This document shows positions 33,882 through 46,003 of a DNA stretch of 64,000 nt, one piece after another. The notes under the pieces are model-generated. The model was not told the DNA's origin. It did not search any database and saw only the letters and a list, made by a program, of their open reading frames with translations. A program made the position numbers and the translations under genes. This DNA comes from Macrophomina tecta (lineage: Eukaryota > Ascomycota > Dothideomycetes > Botryosphaeriales > Botryosphaeriaceae), in the NCBI GenBank assembly GCA_024180945.1, contig JAKSGN010000005.1:2294001-2358000 (forward strand), given 5' to 3'. Position 1 is the stretch's first letter; each line of letters starts with the position of its first letter.

Positions 33882-36583
33882 ATGGGCAACAACTCCAGCA
33901 GAGAATCGCGCCCCAGCACCTCGCTGGGCCACTCGCGCTCCCACGATGGCCACTCCCAGAGCTCCCAGCCCCAATCCGGCGACCGCATCTACTCCTCCCG
34001 CGCCGGTCGGAGCAGCAGGCCTGACCTGTCCTTCCTGGGCATCAGCACCACCTCCGACCGAGACCCCCCGGAGTTCACTAGGCGCGAGACGCGGGCCGAG
34101 CGAGAGGCGCGGAAGCGGGAAAAGGAGCGCATATTGCGGGAGCAGGAGCGTGAGCGGAGCATGCGGGAGGAGGGCGTCGACGGAGGGTATTTGGTGACCT
34201 TGGGCACCTACACCGGCCCTGAGGATTTCAGCAAGCCCATTGTCCGCCAGTTGATGGTATGTTGCTCTGCCGTCTGCAACCCCGCCTCGAAGCTAACATG
34301 CTCCAGATTGAACGCCGCTTGGCGCCCTTCTGGAAAGGCCTCAACGACCACGAAGATACGTGGACCGAGGCTCAACTGGTGTGCATCGCCAATGGTCGCC
34401 CGCTTCCCGCGCCAGATGAGCCTCTCCCTCCCGACCTAGAGCCTGCCCGGCCCGCGGATTCGAAGAATCCCAAGTCGTCCGAGCAGAGTCTGAATGGCCT
34501 CATGGTGCCCATCACCGGGAGATCGCCTTCGTCAACCTCGGATGCCTCTGGCCGCCTCTCGCCCGGTCAAAGTGCTTTTTCGCTGCCCTCGGCCTCCTCG
34601 CCTCTTGGTAACACATCCTCGTCATCTCCCTTTTTCCGTGGTCGTGCCAAGACACTTGCTGCCTTGACAACCTCGTCGAAAAACAATTCGCAAACTGATA
34701 TGACCCGTCAAGAGTGCATGCTGCCCAAGGACCCCTACGTGAATGGCCAACGGCTCGAAGCTTTCCTCTACAAAGACGCCAGCGAGTGTCCGATCTGCTT
34801 TCTCTACTACCCGCCTTACCTGAACATGACTAGATGTTGCGACCAACCCATCTGCTCCGAGTGTTTCGTCCAGATCAAGCGGCCCGATCCCCATCCTCCC
34901 GAGCACCACGACCCGAGCGACCCGAACGCTCCGCCGCCTTCGGCCGAACCGCAGGATGACTGCATGTTGGTATCTGAGCCCTCCGCTTGTCCGTTCTGTA
35001 AGCAGCCAGAATTTGGTGTTACGTATGAAGCGCCACCCTTCCGGAAGGGTCTTGTGTACCAGGGACAAAGCATTCATCCTTCGGCTATGTCATCGTCCTC
35101 GTCTCTCAACTCACCGACCTCTATCGAGAGCGCTGGCGGAAGACGAAGAGGCAAATCGCTTTCGGCAAACTCACCACAGGTCATCACTACAGACATGGTG
35201 CGTCCGGATTGGGCGAAGAAACTCGCAGACGCACGAGCACATGCATTGCGGAGATCTGCCGCTGCTACTGCCCTTCACAACGCCGCATACGTGATCGGGA
35301 ACAATCCATCCGATAGCAGAGGTGGTTTTGGCCTAGGTAGGAGGAGAAGAAATTTCTTGAGTAGCGATAGTCAAAACAGCAGCGGCTCGGGAACACCTCG
35401 TAATGGTTCCGGCGACGCTCTGACTCAGCTTCTAGGTTCTTCAAGCAGGGAGCGCGCAAATGATGGTCAAGATCTTGTTTCTGGTCGTCAAAGTTCGAGG
35501 AGAAGTCGCATGGAGGATCTAGAGGAACTAATGATGATGGAGGCGATCAGGCTTAGTCTTGCAGCAGAGGAGGAGCGGAAAAGAAAAGAAGACAAGGAGG
35601 CAGAGAAAAAGGCCAGGAAAGAAGAGAAGAAGAAGGCTAAGGAGGAGAAGAAAGCCCAAAAGCAGGGCCGCAAGTCTGGGTTTTTTCCTATCGATGTCCC
35701 TGACGACAGTCCTTCCCAAGCTGGCCCCTCTGGACAGGGGGACTCGAAAGGAAAAGCGATTGACCGCTCGGGAGCTGGCTTCAACCCGATGAGTGAGCCT
35801 ACTTCCACCCTCAACGCTGGAGCAACATCATCCGCACGTGCAGATCCTCAGAAGCATCTGGAAGAAAGCAGAGCACGCATTCAAAAGCCTGCTGATTCGG
35901 TTGGTCCCGCCTCTCCTTTCGACCCTACCGGACAGAGTTCTCATCGCGTGGCACTTCGACAGCTCTCAAATGCATCCTCGTCCGCTTCCTCGTTTGCCGA
36001 ATCCGAAACAGAGTCCACGCGCGTTAATGATCCTAGCGCGAACTCTGGCTCTTCATTTGAACCCTCACCCAATACCAGTGGTGTGAGTCTTGGTGGTGGT
36101 GCATCACCAGTCGATGCTAATTTTGGAACGGATACGCCTCCTGGCGGCGGAGCTGGCACAGAGCCCATGTTCAACTTCAGGAGTTTGGCTGCTGTAATTG
36201 GAGATGAAGAAGAGCGGGAGAAGTCCAACAAGAGCGAACACATTGAAGATATCGGTCCGTCGGACCCGTCCCCCGAAGTCAGGCCTGAGAGCACGGAGCA
36301 GGATTCAATGAAAGCCGAGCAGAACGCTCCTGCATTGACCATTCCGATGCTATCTACTGATGACGCGGACCACAGCAGTGCAACACGGAGTCGTGGAGAT
36401 TCTGGCGAGAGCTCGAGTAGCAGCGCGCCGCCTCCCGTCTTGGTGACGCCTGCAAGTCCCCCTCCTGGTGCGAAGGCGCCCTCGCTTCCGATGCCAGATT
36501 TTGGTGGCGACAATTTCGGTCAGAAGGGCACCGGTAATGTGCAGATCGACGAGCATGAGCGTCACGAGACGGATGCTCATTGA
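33882..36583 (+). CDS. SIP5: SIP5-like protein with RING-like zinc domain
   Basis: Homologue of yeast Sip5, which links the Snf1 kinase to the Reg1/Glc7 phosphatase in glucose signalling. Proposed exons are 33882..34256 and 34307..36583, giving 883 residues. The N-terminus MGNNSSRES has Gly2 and Ser6, a good N-myristoylation pattern. A charged Arg/Glu helix (about residues 68-105) precedes the conserved [30 protein letters not shown] block, which is rejoined by removing a 50-bp intron. A treble-clef/RING-like zinc site follows at about residues 284-370: ECPICFLYYP, CCDQPICSECF and ACPFC. A Glu/Lys-rich coiled coil lies at about residues 530-565 (EERKRKEDKEAEKKARKEEKK). The rest is disordered and Ser-rich. 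The family call is firm; the role in glucose signalling is by homology only. Confidence 0.9.
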
Positions 36584-38065
36584 AGAATGTATTTCGGAAG
36601 CGGTAGCGACTGGCGGGAGGGGGAGGGGACATGCAACAATGTTTCAACCCAAGAGTAGATGCTCATCACCTTCCTCCCTTTCATTTTCAATTTTCGCGAA
36701 TATATCGACATTAAATGGCGTACTGGATAACTCCTGGTAGGCGGTGGGGAACGAACCTTGTTTCTACTTTCTAGCCCATCACGAAGACGGACGGGGCGGG
36801 GGGGAGAATGTGAAATACGGGAGACCTGCATGATAGGAAGTCATATCATGTCATCTTTACGTGATGGAGTGTACTGATCACCGATTCTTTCTAATTCTTT
36901 TCTTACTCGAACCCTCTTTGCATCATCATCTTCTGAACCTTCTTTTTCAAGGATACTCCTTTATCCGAGGCTCGGCAGGTATTAGCGGGTGAGGAGGCCA
37001 TCTGGCGATAAACTCTTACCACCGAGGGGTGTCGTTAACATGAGTTTTCTGTTTGCTTGATTTTTTTTTTTTTTTTTTTTTTGTACTGGGACTTGAGGTG
37101 CAAGGGTCTAACTGTATGTTGTCGAAGAATCATGCGCATGCGGACATGTGTGCGCTCTCTCCTTTCTATCCTTCTTGTCTCGCGATAGCGTTGCTGGCTC
37201 TTCGTAATGTGTAAGTCTGCGCCTTGGTGCTCTACGCCCTCCGGGAATGGGATGGGAATGGCTACCGGGAATGCTCGAAGAAGAGGCGCAGCACGCGTTC
37301 GGGAGCTCACCCTTTTCTTACGTGGACCTATTCCCGAGGTGCATCCAAACCAATGATTGTTCGGTCCATATTCGAACACACTGACTATGCTTTCCAAATG
37401 TCTCTCTACCCCACCGTCTCGCGGCTGTATAGGTATAACATGAAAAGCTTATCCTATGCAGCCAAGGCTTAGCCACGTTGCGCTTCACTCAAGGTCTTCC
37501 TATCTTCGGTTACACGGTTTCAGGGGGGCGAGATCCTGCGGTTGTAATTACATGCATACGCATTTATCCGACGCGCTTTGCTTTTTTTTTTTTTTTTTTT
37601 TTCTTATTTTTCTCTTTCTCATGCAGAAGCAAGCCGCTCGCTCTCCATCTTTCCTTCAGAGACCTTCAACTCCAATCACAATCTTGGTACATGATTGTCG
37701 TCTACTCAATTCCGTGAAGTATCGTTCCAATCGCCTTTTCCAGCGACACCGCACATGTCATTCTCCTTGCTGATTCCATAAATCACTCAAGCATCGTAAC
37801 AAGAATGTGTGGATAATATACAGCTGATCTCAATTTATGATCCCATCAACTTATATGTATATGTGTGTAGATCCATGACAACATAGTCCAGTCTACGCCT
37901 GGTCCCTCCTCCATTTGCGGTATCATTAAAAAACAAAAAAAAAAAAGAAAATCCTGAAAGAGCGCCGTCCGTAACCGAAAGGAGAAACGCCATCCGCAGT
38001 GCTATTCAAAAGCGAATGCATGCCCCATGATATCCTGTCATCTATTGTGTTATTCTACGTCTGTC
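36584..38065. other. Intergenic region between convergent genes, poly-T tracts
   Basis: 1.5 kb between the 3' ends of SIP5-like (+) and ATG15 (-). It holds T22 at 37061-37082, a long T run near 37584-37602 and an A-rich run near 37927-37948. These are consistent with 3' UTR and termination regions. No gene is visible. Confidence 0.5.
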
Positions 38066-40245
38066 TCACAGCTCGTCCTCCTCCTTCCATTCCTTGCAAC
38101 GTCCCATCCAATTCCTATGAGCACACTTGTGATGAGGCGTAGGAGTGGAAGATGGCGACACAGTCGGCGAAGGATCGACGCAGATGAGGCCAAACCATTC
38201 CTTGGAAGAGCAGCTAGAAGACGTTAATGCTACAGTACTCGAGGGTACGGAACTCAAGGATGGCTTCGGCGTAGCCGAATTCGACGTTGTAGTGGTGGTT
38301 GGTGGGTCATCGCAACCACCGAACCAGCCAGGCGTGGCGCAGCTCGAACTGGAGGTCGAGCTAGAGGTGGAAGAAGTCGTTGATGTTGTTGTTGTCGTCG
38401 TCGTCGTCGGGTCATTGCAACCGAACCATCCGGGTGTCTCGCAGGTGGTTGTGGACGTAGTAGTTGAGGTCGAAGTAGAAGTGGATGTCGAAGTTGTAGT
38501 TGTAGTAGGAACAGGAAAAATGCTACTAGAGGTCGTGATCACGGTGTGGGTGGTCTTATCGTTGCAACCAAACCAACCAGGCTGTTGTTCGTTAGTTAAT
38601 GAAATTGAAAGGCGTGCGGAGGCACTCACAGTATCGCAAGTTGTCGAGGTGATGACCGTCGTAGATGTGGTAACAGGACCAGATGTGGTGCTCTCATCAA
38701 GACATCCCCACCATCCTGGAGTCTTACAAGTATTGGTTCGAGTCATTGTGGAGGTGGCTGTGCTGCTTCTGGAGCTTGTAGTGGTGTCGGAGCCATTACT
38801 TTCGAAGAACTTCCAGTTGAAGCAATCGGTACAGCTGATATCGGGATTGCACGGCGGGACCTCGTCGTAGCGTTCGATAACGTCATGGATGACTTGCTGT
38901 ATCCGATGGGTTCCGGCACCAACGCGCCAACCAAGGTCTCCGACGGTGTCGTAGGTGCAGACAGATCCAGAATGGCAGACACTTTGCATAGCATAACCAC
39001 CTATGGTACATACGGAGGTGGCTGTGTTGCACAGACCCATGTACATAGGATCTGCAGTATGGCCGAAGTGGTATACTCCGGAACCAATTCTGTCCTGATG
39101 TCTACCAAGGTGGTAGTCTGGAGGAGTAGGCAATCCCAGCCGAGATGCCGCCATGGCCTCACCAGGGGCTTCAAAGGTGATTACTGGAAGGCCGTAAGTC
39201 AAGCCCAGGAGACTTCCAGTGGCGCCGCCAAGGGAGTGACCGGCAATCCACACGTCGGATTCTGGATACAGAGCCGTGACATTGTGGTACAAGTCTTGGA
39301 CGGCATGATAGTAACGGTTCTTTTCCCTAATGTTCTGCACCAAGCATGTAGAGTTGCAGGTGTATGTCGCCGTCATGCAGTCGCACACCTGCCTCCACAT
39401 GTAGGAGCCTCCCTGGCCACAGCAGCACCCGAAGAACAGGTTATCATTCACCTTGTCGTTGGTGGTAGTCTCGGATCCGTCAAAGACGGCTGGCGAAGTG
39501 CCTTTGATTCCAATGACTACGGTCGAATTCTCCGTGTCAGCGAAGATGTGGCCGCGAAGACCATCGGCTTCCCAACCGAAGTCCTCGGTGTAGTTGAAGC
39601 CTCCCTTGACGTCCGACCAGTCAGGCTGGGTGGGATCGGTAACGTAGGCGTTTGCCGCCATTCGGGCGAAGGTCAGGACGCTCTCTTTGTCCGTCACATT
39701 CGGACCAGCGATTTCGTCAACGGTCCAGGCATCAGGCGGTAGCACAACTTCCCTTCCGGTGATGCGCTTGGTCTCGAGAATATGGTTGATGGTCTCTGGA
39801 GATCGATCGGCAAGGCGTTCGATGTTGAGGGCCTGTGAGCGGGCTCGGAGGCGTGGGGCAGGCTCCCGTTGTTGCGGATCGTCGTCCGAGGCAACCCACA
39901 ACGGGGCATCGGGATGGATATCCAGACGTCGGTGCAGGCCCGGATACTTGTGGGTGCCGTGGTGGAAGATGTGCTTCAACGTCTAGAAGCCGTGCGGCAT
40001 CAGCATCATCAGCCGCCGGCTTTCGGACCGAGCATACTCACGAAGTCCATGTCCCGCGACAGCTTGGAGGATGCACCGTAGTGCGGGGAGCCCGGAGGAA
40101 GCACCGGGAGGATGCCGGACACATCGCCATCCTGGCGGACGACATCGGCGAGAGCGGGGCGGACGGCGGCGAGGGAGAGGAGAGCGGCGACGAGGGCGGC
40201 GGTTGCTCTGCCGGCGGAGCTGTGGAGACGGTGCTTGCTGGTCAT
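38066..40245 (-). CDS. atg15: Autophagic body lipase ATG15
   Basis: Vacuolar phospholipase that breaks autophagic bodies and Cvt vesicles. Proposed exons are complement(38066..38581, 38630..39982, 40042..40245), giving 690 residues. The first exon encodes an N-terminal membrane anchor ([19 protein letters not shown]) that directs the protein to the ER/MVB route. The class-3 lipase fold contains the nucleophile elbow [13 protein letters not shown] with Ser318, and HTADPMYMG with a likely catalytic Asp. [18 protein letters not shown] is a family signature. The C-terminus carries several CxTPGWFGC-type repeats separated by Thr/Ser-rich linkers. A 48-bp intron (38582-38629) lies in frame with no stop. 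It was recognised because removing it restores the repeat [10 protein letters not shown] and because it has GTGAGT, a TAAC branch-like site and CAG. N-glycosylation sequons are frequent. Confidence 0.95.
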
Positions 40246-40635
40246 GGTGGCAACGGGCGTTAGGAAAGGGTACGAGGCATGGCAGAGCTGGTGCAGGCGG
40301 AGGGGAGGCGAGCACTCGCGGTTATATCGACAGGAGGCGTGAGGGACGGCAAGGGCGCGGGCGAGCGTTGGGCGGGAGCTGGGGGGTGAGCCACAGCGCG
40401 TCATAAGACCAGCGGGCTGTGGGTAGCTCCAGACGCCAAGCCAGGGCGCCGATAAGGGCCCCCTTATCGCGTTTCGTCTGAGCTCCGCAGGCACCTGCGT
40501 GTCCAGTTCAGTCTCGTGCTCGTGCTCGACGCGTGTGCCAGAGCTCCCGGGACTATCAATAGCAACTCCAAATTACCCTCACCACCGCGGCATGCCCGCC
40601 CAAGGCTCCGCTCCCTAACCTCGCCACCGCCCACC
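40246..40635. promoter_or_regulatory. Divergent promoter region ATG15 / VPS9-domain gene
   Basis: 390 bp between two outward start codons of vacuolar/endosomal traffic genes. It contains a near-palindromic patch, CGCCGATAAGGGCCCCCTTATCGCG, at about 40448-40472 in which GATAAG appears in both orientations. This could be a paired GATA-factor site or chance. No gene is seen. Confidence 0.45.
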
Positions 40636-42931
40636 ATGGCCGCCGAAGAAGACCGCCCCAAGGTCATCCACACCTCCAAGAGCTTCAGCCGCTTCGACAG
40701 CACCCCGCAGGGCCCCCGCCATCGAAGCCGTGCCAGCACCGTGGGAGCTACCATTCCCGAGATCCTGCACCCTACTGCCTTTGCCCACCAAGACAGCGAC
40801 GCCAGCGAAAAGGGCGACGTCTTCGCAACCCGCTCTGAGGACGGTGACACCCGTGATGACAGCCAGGACGCAGATATTGCTCTTCCACAGTCGTTCGACG
40901 ACCTGCCCATTGAGATCAGGAGCCTGGCCGAGAGGTTTGCACCAGCCTCCCGCGTTATGTGTCTCCATGCTGACCCGGCTTAGGTTTCTGGAGTCGCTCT
41001 CCGCCCGCGTGCATCCCACTCCCATCAACATCGACACGCTTTCCGAGCTGTTCCAAGAGTTCTACGTCCGCGCCGCATCTCAGATAGACACCCACATTGC
41101 CGCGCTTTCCACCAGATTATCCCGCCAAGGCTCTGCCACGTCACTGGCCTCACGCACTTCCACAAACTCACGCAATGCTCGGAAGCCTTCCGACTCCACC
41201 TTGGAGCAGCAGATGCTCACGGTCTCGGAGATTTCGGATCGCAAAAAGGCTCGGAGGTTATTGGAATTGAAGAGAGCCGCTTTGGAGGAGGCTGTAGAGA
41301 GAGCAGTCTGCGAAAAGGTTGGTCTTGCCGTACCCGAGCATAGTGGTCGCTGTGCTTCTCCTGCCAAGCAAATGTTAAACAGAGTTTAGATCTATTCCCG
41401 CATTTGGCGACACCGCAGTACCGACGACTCCGAACGAGATGAGAAGCTTCGTTCACGCACTGCCGCCCTCTCGCTTGTCGGGATCGGTCTGAAGGAACTG
41501 CTTGGACATGGCGAGGAAATCACACCCGAGATGAGGAAGTCTATGGAGGAAAAGAAGGACAAGATTCCTGAGATGTTGGCCGAAGTCCGGGAAAGCATCC
41601 AGAAGATGAATGACGAAAAGTGCCCGCTCGGCAAGCTGCAACATCTTACCGGCGCCCATAAGAGCATCGTCGAAGCACTCTCGCAAATCTTTCCAAGTTC
41701 GTCCTCCGCGGATGAGATTCTGCCAACACTTATCTACGCCCTGATTACGTCTCCTCCAGACAGCATATGTGTTGTGAGTAACCTGCATTTCATCCAAAGA
41801 TTCAGGACTGCAAGCAAAGCCGACGGAGAGGCCGCATATTGCTTGGTAAACCTGGAAGCTTCCATTGCCTTCCTGGAGAATGTGGATCTATCGACGCTGA
41901 GGGCAGATGAACTCCCGGGTGGGCCTGAAAAGTCAGCCGGCAGGCCCATTACACCCAGCGGCGCTCCTCCCATGGATCTTGGGATCACCCCCGCAAAGGC
42001 AAGCCTCTCCCCGGAGGGTGCTGATGGAAAGGCGGAGCCCCTTCCCTCGCCTTTGGATAAATCTCAACGCCGTCTGAGCAACCTGATCCAAGCTCAAACG
42101 AACCGCATTGAAGCCGCTAGTGATGCAGCGCGTCAGGCCGTCTTGGACAGCGCAGACCAGGCGTTTGAGTCGATCAATCAGACCTTGGACAACAGTCTCA
42201 AGTTTTTGTTCGGTCGTCTCAAAGAGCAACAGGCTGGAGGAAAGTCTGAAGTCGTGCAGCCCAAAACTCTGGAAGACGTTCGGAAGCTTGTCAGCACCCC
42301 TCCACCAATCGACGATAATGCTAGTGCAGGCAGTTCGATAAATGAAGAGGCTACCGAGTCTCAAAGGGATCCTAAAGTCACAGATCTTTTCGGCGGCCGG
42401 CGACCTATCCGGGAACGCAGCGTCGACAGTGCTAAGAGTGGAGCCAGCAGCAGACGCGTCGCCTTCACTCCAGCAGATAAGGGCACTGATCCCCTCACGA
42501 GTCCTCCGCCGCAAGCAACAACCCCAACTAGCGCAGGCGTCTCCGCAGTCGAATCAATGCGGAACCTCGGCAGTACGCTGAACCCACTGCGCGGGTTTGG
42601 CGGCATGAATATGCTTCCGAGATTCGGTAGGACGAACACAGCACCGGCTACTCCAGTATCGCCGAATCCTGAGAAGGCTAAGCAAATGGACGTTCCTGCG
42701 GGAGAAACGAGCAAGCCTTCACCCGCGCCTTCGCCTTTGCCCGGGCTGGAGCCGGATCCGAGGGCGACAGCTGCACTGAGGAGGCTTGATGAACTGAGCA
42801 AGACGGCGCCCCCCGTGAAACGCTTTATTGATGCGAAGGAGGCGAAGGATTTAAAGATTGGCGATATCGAGGAGTTACTGAAGGAGTATCAGAGATTGGC
42901 GGGGGCCTTGAGGGCTGCAATCAAGCCGTAA
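40636..42931 (+). CDS. VPS9: VPS9-domain guanine nucleotide exchange factor
   Basis: Activates Rab5-type GTPases (Vps21/Ypt5) for endosome fusion and vacuolar sorting. Proposed exons are 40636..40934, 40984..41317 and 41390..42931, giving 724 residues. Conserved stretches are LAERFLESLSARVHPTPIN and EKIYSRIWRHRSTDD (both across splice joins) and the VPS9 core at about residues 220-370. The core includes LTGAHKSIVEALSQIF, SADEILPTLIYALITSPP, VVSNLHFIQRFRTASK and EAAYCLVNLEASIAFLENVD. Introns are 49 and 72 bp. The C-terminal 330 residues are Ser/Pro-rich and probably disordered, ending in a short charged helix (IGDIEELLKEYQRLAGALR). It shares a 390-bp divergent promoter region with ATG15, another vacuole-delivery gene. 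Confidence 0.92.
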
Positions 42932-44203
42932 GCAACTGGAGACAAGGAGATGCTGGTTCCTGCGATTCGAAACTCTTCCTTTTTTTTTTTGGGTTGGAGG
43001 GTGGTATATTAAGGTCTCCCTGTATTTGAATGCTGAGAACCAAAAGAGGAGGACGGATGGGCATTGCAATCATCTCTCTAGCAGGCATCGACTGGGCGTT
43101 CTGGTGTCTTGGCGTGCGAGTCGCATGTACCGTTTTGTATTTTTGGGGGACTATAGATTGGTTGGTGCTGAGGTTTAAGGCATGGTTCATTCTTTCTGCT
43201 CCCTTACGGGTTATCGCTTTTTTCTTTTCTGTACGGACCAGGTGTTCGCGCTGTCATGATGCAGTTGTGTGTGTACAGGTTGTATACAAATGCGTTTTCC
43301 TCGAGACGTCACTTCTGCTAGTAATCATGCGGCTTTTGCGTGACTAATTGGGGCAGCGTGCTGATAAAAATCAAGGTCTATTCTATAGGAGCCTCGTTTC
43401 TCTTAGAACAAAGAGTTGCCCCTGAACCGCCTGGTTTTCGAAACGAAAGGGGCTTAATATAGCTCCTGTTCGCCCGGAAGGATGCCTGCTCTTCTACAGC
43501 TCCTCGCTTGCCCTTGCCATCCACGCGGCGGGCGGCTCACGACTCCTATTCGGTTCGATGAGGGGGCTCCGCCACCCATCATCATTTCGAGCAAGTGAGC
43601 ACCGTCCTCGTCGTTTGATGGGGGCCGCAACCGACCATATCCCCGGCTGATTCTCGGATGAGCTGTTGAGCTGCAGAGAGGCATCCCTTCCTGTGCGTTG
43701 AATGAGGGGGTTTTCCTGCACTACGTTTAAGCCAAAACCCTCCCTCCCTCCCAATGGGGTCAATCCCATAATCGGATTACCTTTTGTATACCGAATCACC
43801 AAAGGAGGATCTTATGAGACAAGAAGATGAGCGGGGGAGCATCGATTTATGACGTCTTTAACAGACCGGCTCCTGGGAGTGCACGAGGAGGCATTAACTG
43901 CAAACACACGGTAGTTTCCTGCGTGTCAGCCAACAAAGCACGACTGTACTTCACTCGCCGGATTGCCGTCTAGACATACGGTGAAAGAATAGTTAAAGAA
44001 AAATTATGATCCACGTCGGTGACAGTGATGCGCAATCCATTCGTAGCATTCCTGTAAATCGTACAACTCGTATTAATCGTCCAGAAAAAGAAAGACACGG
44101 CAGTGTTATAGTACGTGGTGTGCCCATAGTGCCATCGAAGAAGAAAATATCCCCAAAAGAGTGCATAAAAGGTATCGTGCAAAATGGAACGGGCGGACAG
44201 CAC
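42932..44203. other. Intergenic region between convergent genes
   Basis: 1.3 kb between the VPS9-domain gene and the TMEM135-like gene. A minus-strand frame at 43970-44203 abuts the TMEM135 stop and could be an alternative terminal exon of that gene (see that entry). Otherwise no gene is supported. Confidence 0.45.
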
Positions 44204-46003
44204 TTACGCCCCCTTTCCCAGAATCTCCTCTTCGTCCTTCTTCCCCAACGCGCCTCGCTCCGCCATGCCTGTTGCCTTGACCTCCCTCTCATCTAGAACA
44301 TCGGCGTCGTCTCCTCGTCTCGAACTCTTGTCTTTCACCAGTGCGCGATCGACCCAGCCTTCGCCCCGCAACATCCCCAGGCTTTTCCTGACGACTCCGC
44401 CATTCACGGCCTTGGGATCCTTCTCATAAACAGCATTGATCACGGCCAAACTCGCGGCGAAAAGCAGAACATCGCCGTTCTTGATGCCCTTCCACCATCC
44501 ATGCTTGACACCGACCTTCCAAAAACTGTCGATGCTCATACGAGCGGAGTATAGGAACGTGGTGCGGCCATTGTGGCGCTCCAAAAATGCCCACAACCCA
44601 CCCAGCACGCCACCGAGGAAGAATCGCTGGGTGGGAAGGAAGTTTCGGGGCAGGTACTGCTGGAACAGGCAGATGCTGGCCCAGCTGGTGCCGATGGCGC
44701 CGGTGACAAAGAGAGACATGCGCAGAATGGACTTGGCAAGGCGGTTGAGAGCGGCGAAGGGCGCGTCTACGAAAGTCTTGTACCTCGCAAGCGACAGGAC
44801 GCTGAAGATTATGGTAAAGAAACGAGCCACAGCGGGGAAGGCCTGGATGTAGTAGGTGATATATGTGCGGGCGCATGAAGGATCATTGGGGTGCAGAAGA
44901 GCGCAGGAGAGATTCTTGATTGCTGGATGAGCGGGCGAGGTGATGGGAGAGATGGCCGCCAGCGTGCGAGGGAGGGTAGGCTTATTAGGGAACATGATAG
45001 GGGAGACGAATGGACTACGGGCACATCAGCAGGCGTCTTGAAAAGAGGAGGGTAGATCTTACGGCCACCGCTGGCGGGCAACTTCAGCCAGATTGTCGAC
45101 GATGGAGTAGGTGTCTGGCCATGGCACCTGGCCTGAGTAATGGTGTGGTTTGGTCTGGATATACTGAGGCGAGTTCTTGAGAATGAAGCGGCCGTAAGCA
45201 TCAGGAAAGCAATCTCTGTCGAAGACGAAGGCATGTAGGAGTTGCCCGCACGAGACTGGGTACAACAACCATGAGCCAAACCACCATGGACGGTGCATGA
45301 ACAAGCCCTTGTCCTCCAAGGCGTTGTAGGCGAATTCCAGAGATCTAGTAAAGACGTAGATGGCCAGGGTGATGCGGAGCTGGTCTGCGGGGTAGAGACC
45401 GAGCCAAAAGCCGGAAAGACTGGCGCCAATAGCTGGGGCAAGTTTCGAGGTCAGGACTTTTGTGACGCGGGGGTTGCGGCGGCGGAAGGGTTTGGCATTG
45501 TCGGCGAGGATGCTCTCTCGTAGACGAATGAAGAAGCGATGCAGGATGCGATGGAAAAAGAGGATCAGGCCGAGCGAGCCGGACAGGCGGAGGTTGGAGG
45601 ACTTCCAGAAGGGCGCTTTGGCTCTATACGCAACACCGACGTTAGCTGATGCATACAGGAGGTGTGAAGCGAAGGCGCACTTGATCTGGTCTTTCCTGCC
45701 CATCAGGCGAGCGGAAACAATTTCCCAGAGCCTCAAAGCAGAGAACGACGAAACAGCGAGACGCAGAGAGGCACGGATGGCAGCGGCATTGTAGTCGTCT
45801 GTGCCCTTGACAATTGCTTCATAGCGGCGCGGGGGAGGAGCTCGCTGTCTCGCGGCGGGAGGCGCGCGGGAGATGAGGTACTGGTGCAGCAACTTGTACT
45901 CGCGCGCGCTGAGGGTGTATCGAAGGGCATTGCGCACGACGGGATCGACCTTGTCGGGCTTTCCGGATGACGAGGACGAGGACGAAGAGGCTACGGAGCT
46001 CAT
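44204..46003 (-). CDS. TMEM135-like multi-pass membrane protein
   Basis: TMEM135-family proteins are found on peroxisomes, mitochondria and lipid droplets and influence organelle dynamics; the fungal role is unknown. Proposed exons are complement(44204..45014, 45063..46003), giving 583 residues. The 48-bp intron joins ARQRWP to PFVSPIMFPNKP. Without it the locus looks like two separate genes. The N-terminal half has Arg-rich loops and hydrophobic segments (SLGLILFFHRILHRFFIRLRE; AIGASLSGFWLGLYPADQLRITLAIYVFTRSLEF) and the conserved PWWFGSWLLYPVSCGQLLHAFVFD. The C-terminal half continues with C-terminal TMEM135-like helices (NFLPTQRFFLGGVLGGLWAFLE). The stop codon TAA overlaps a perfect splice donor (GC-GTAAGT), so a further exon ending at about 43972 is possible. 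It is divergent from the LITAF-domain gene. Confidence 0.82.

Noticed and set aside
38885..39742. 285-codon plus-strand frame antisense to ATG15
   Set aside because: Antisense shadow; the minus strand carries the complete lipase fold.
44204..46003. Two separate membrane protein genes instead of one
   Set aside because: A 48-bp GT-AG intron joins the halves in frame, and together they give the normal order of the TMEM135 family.
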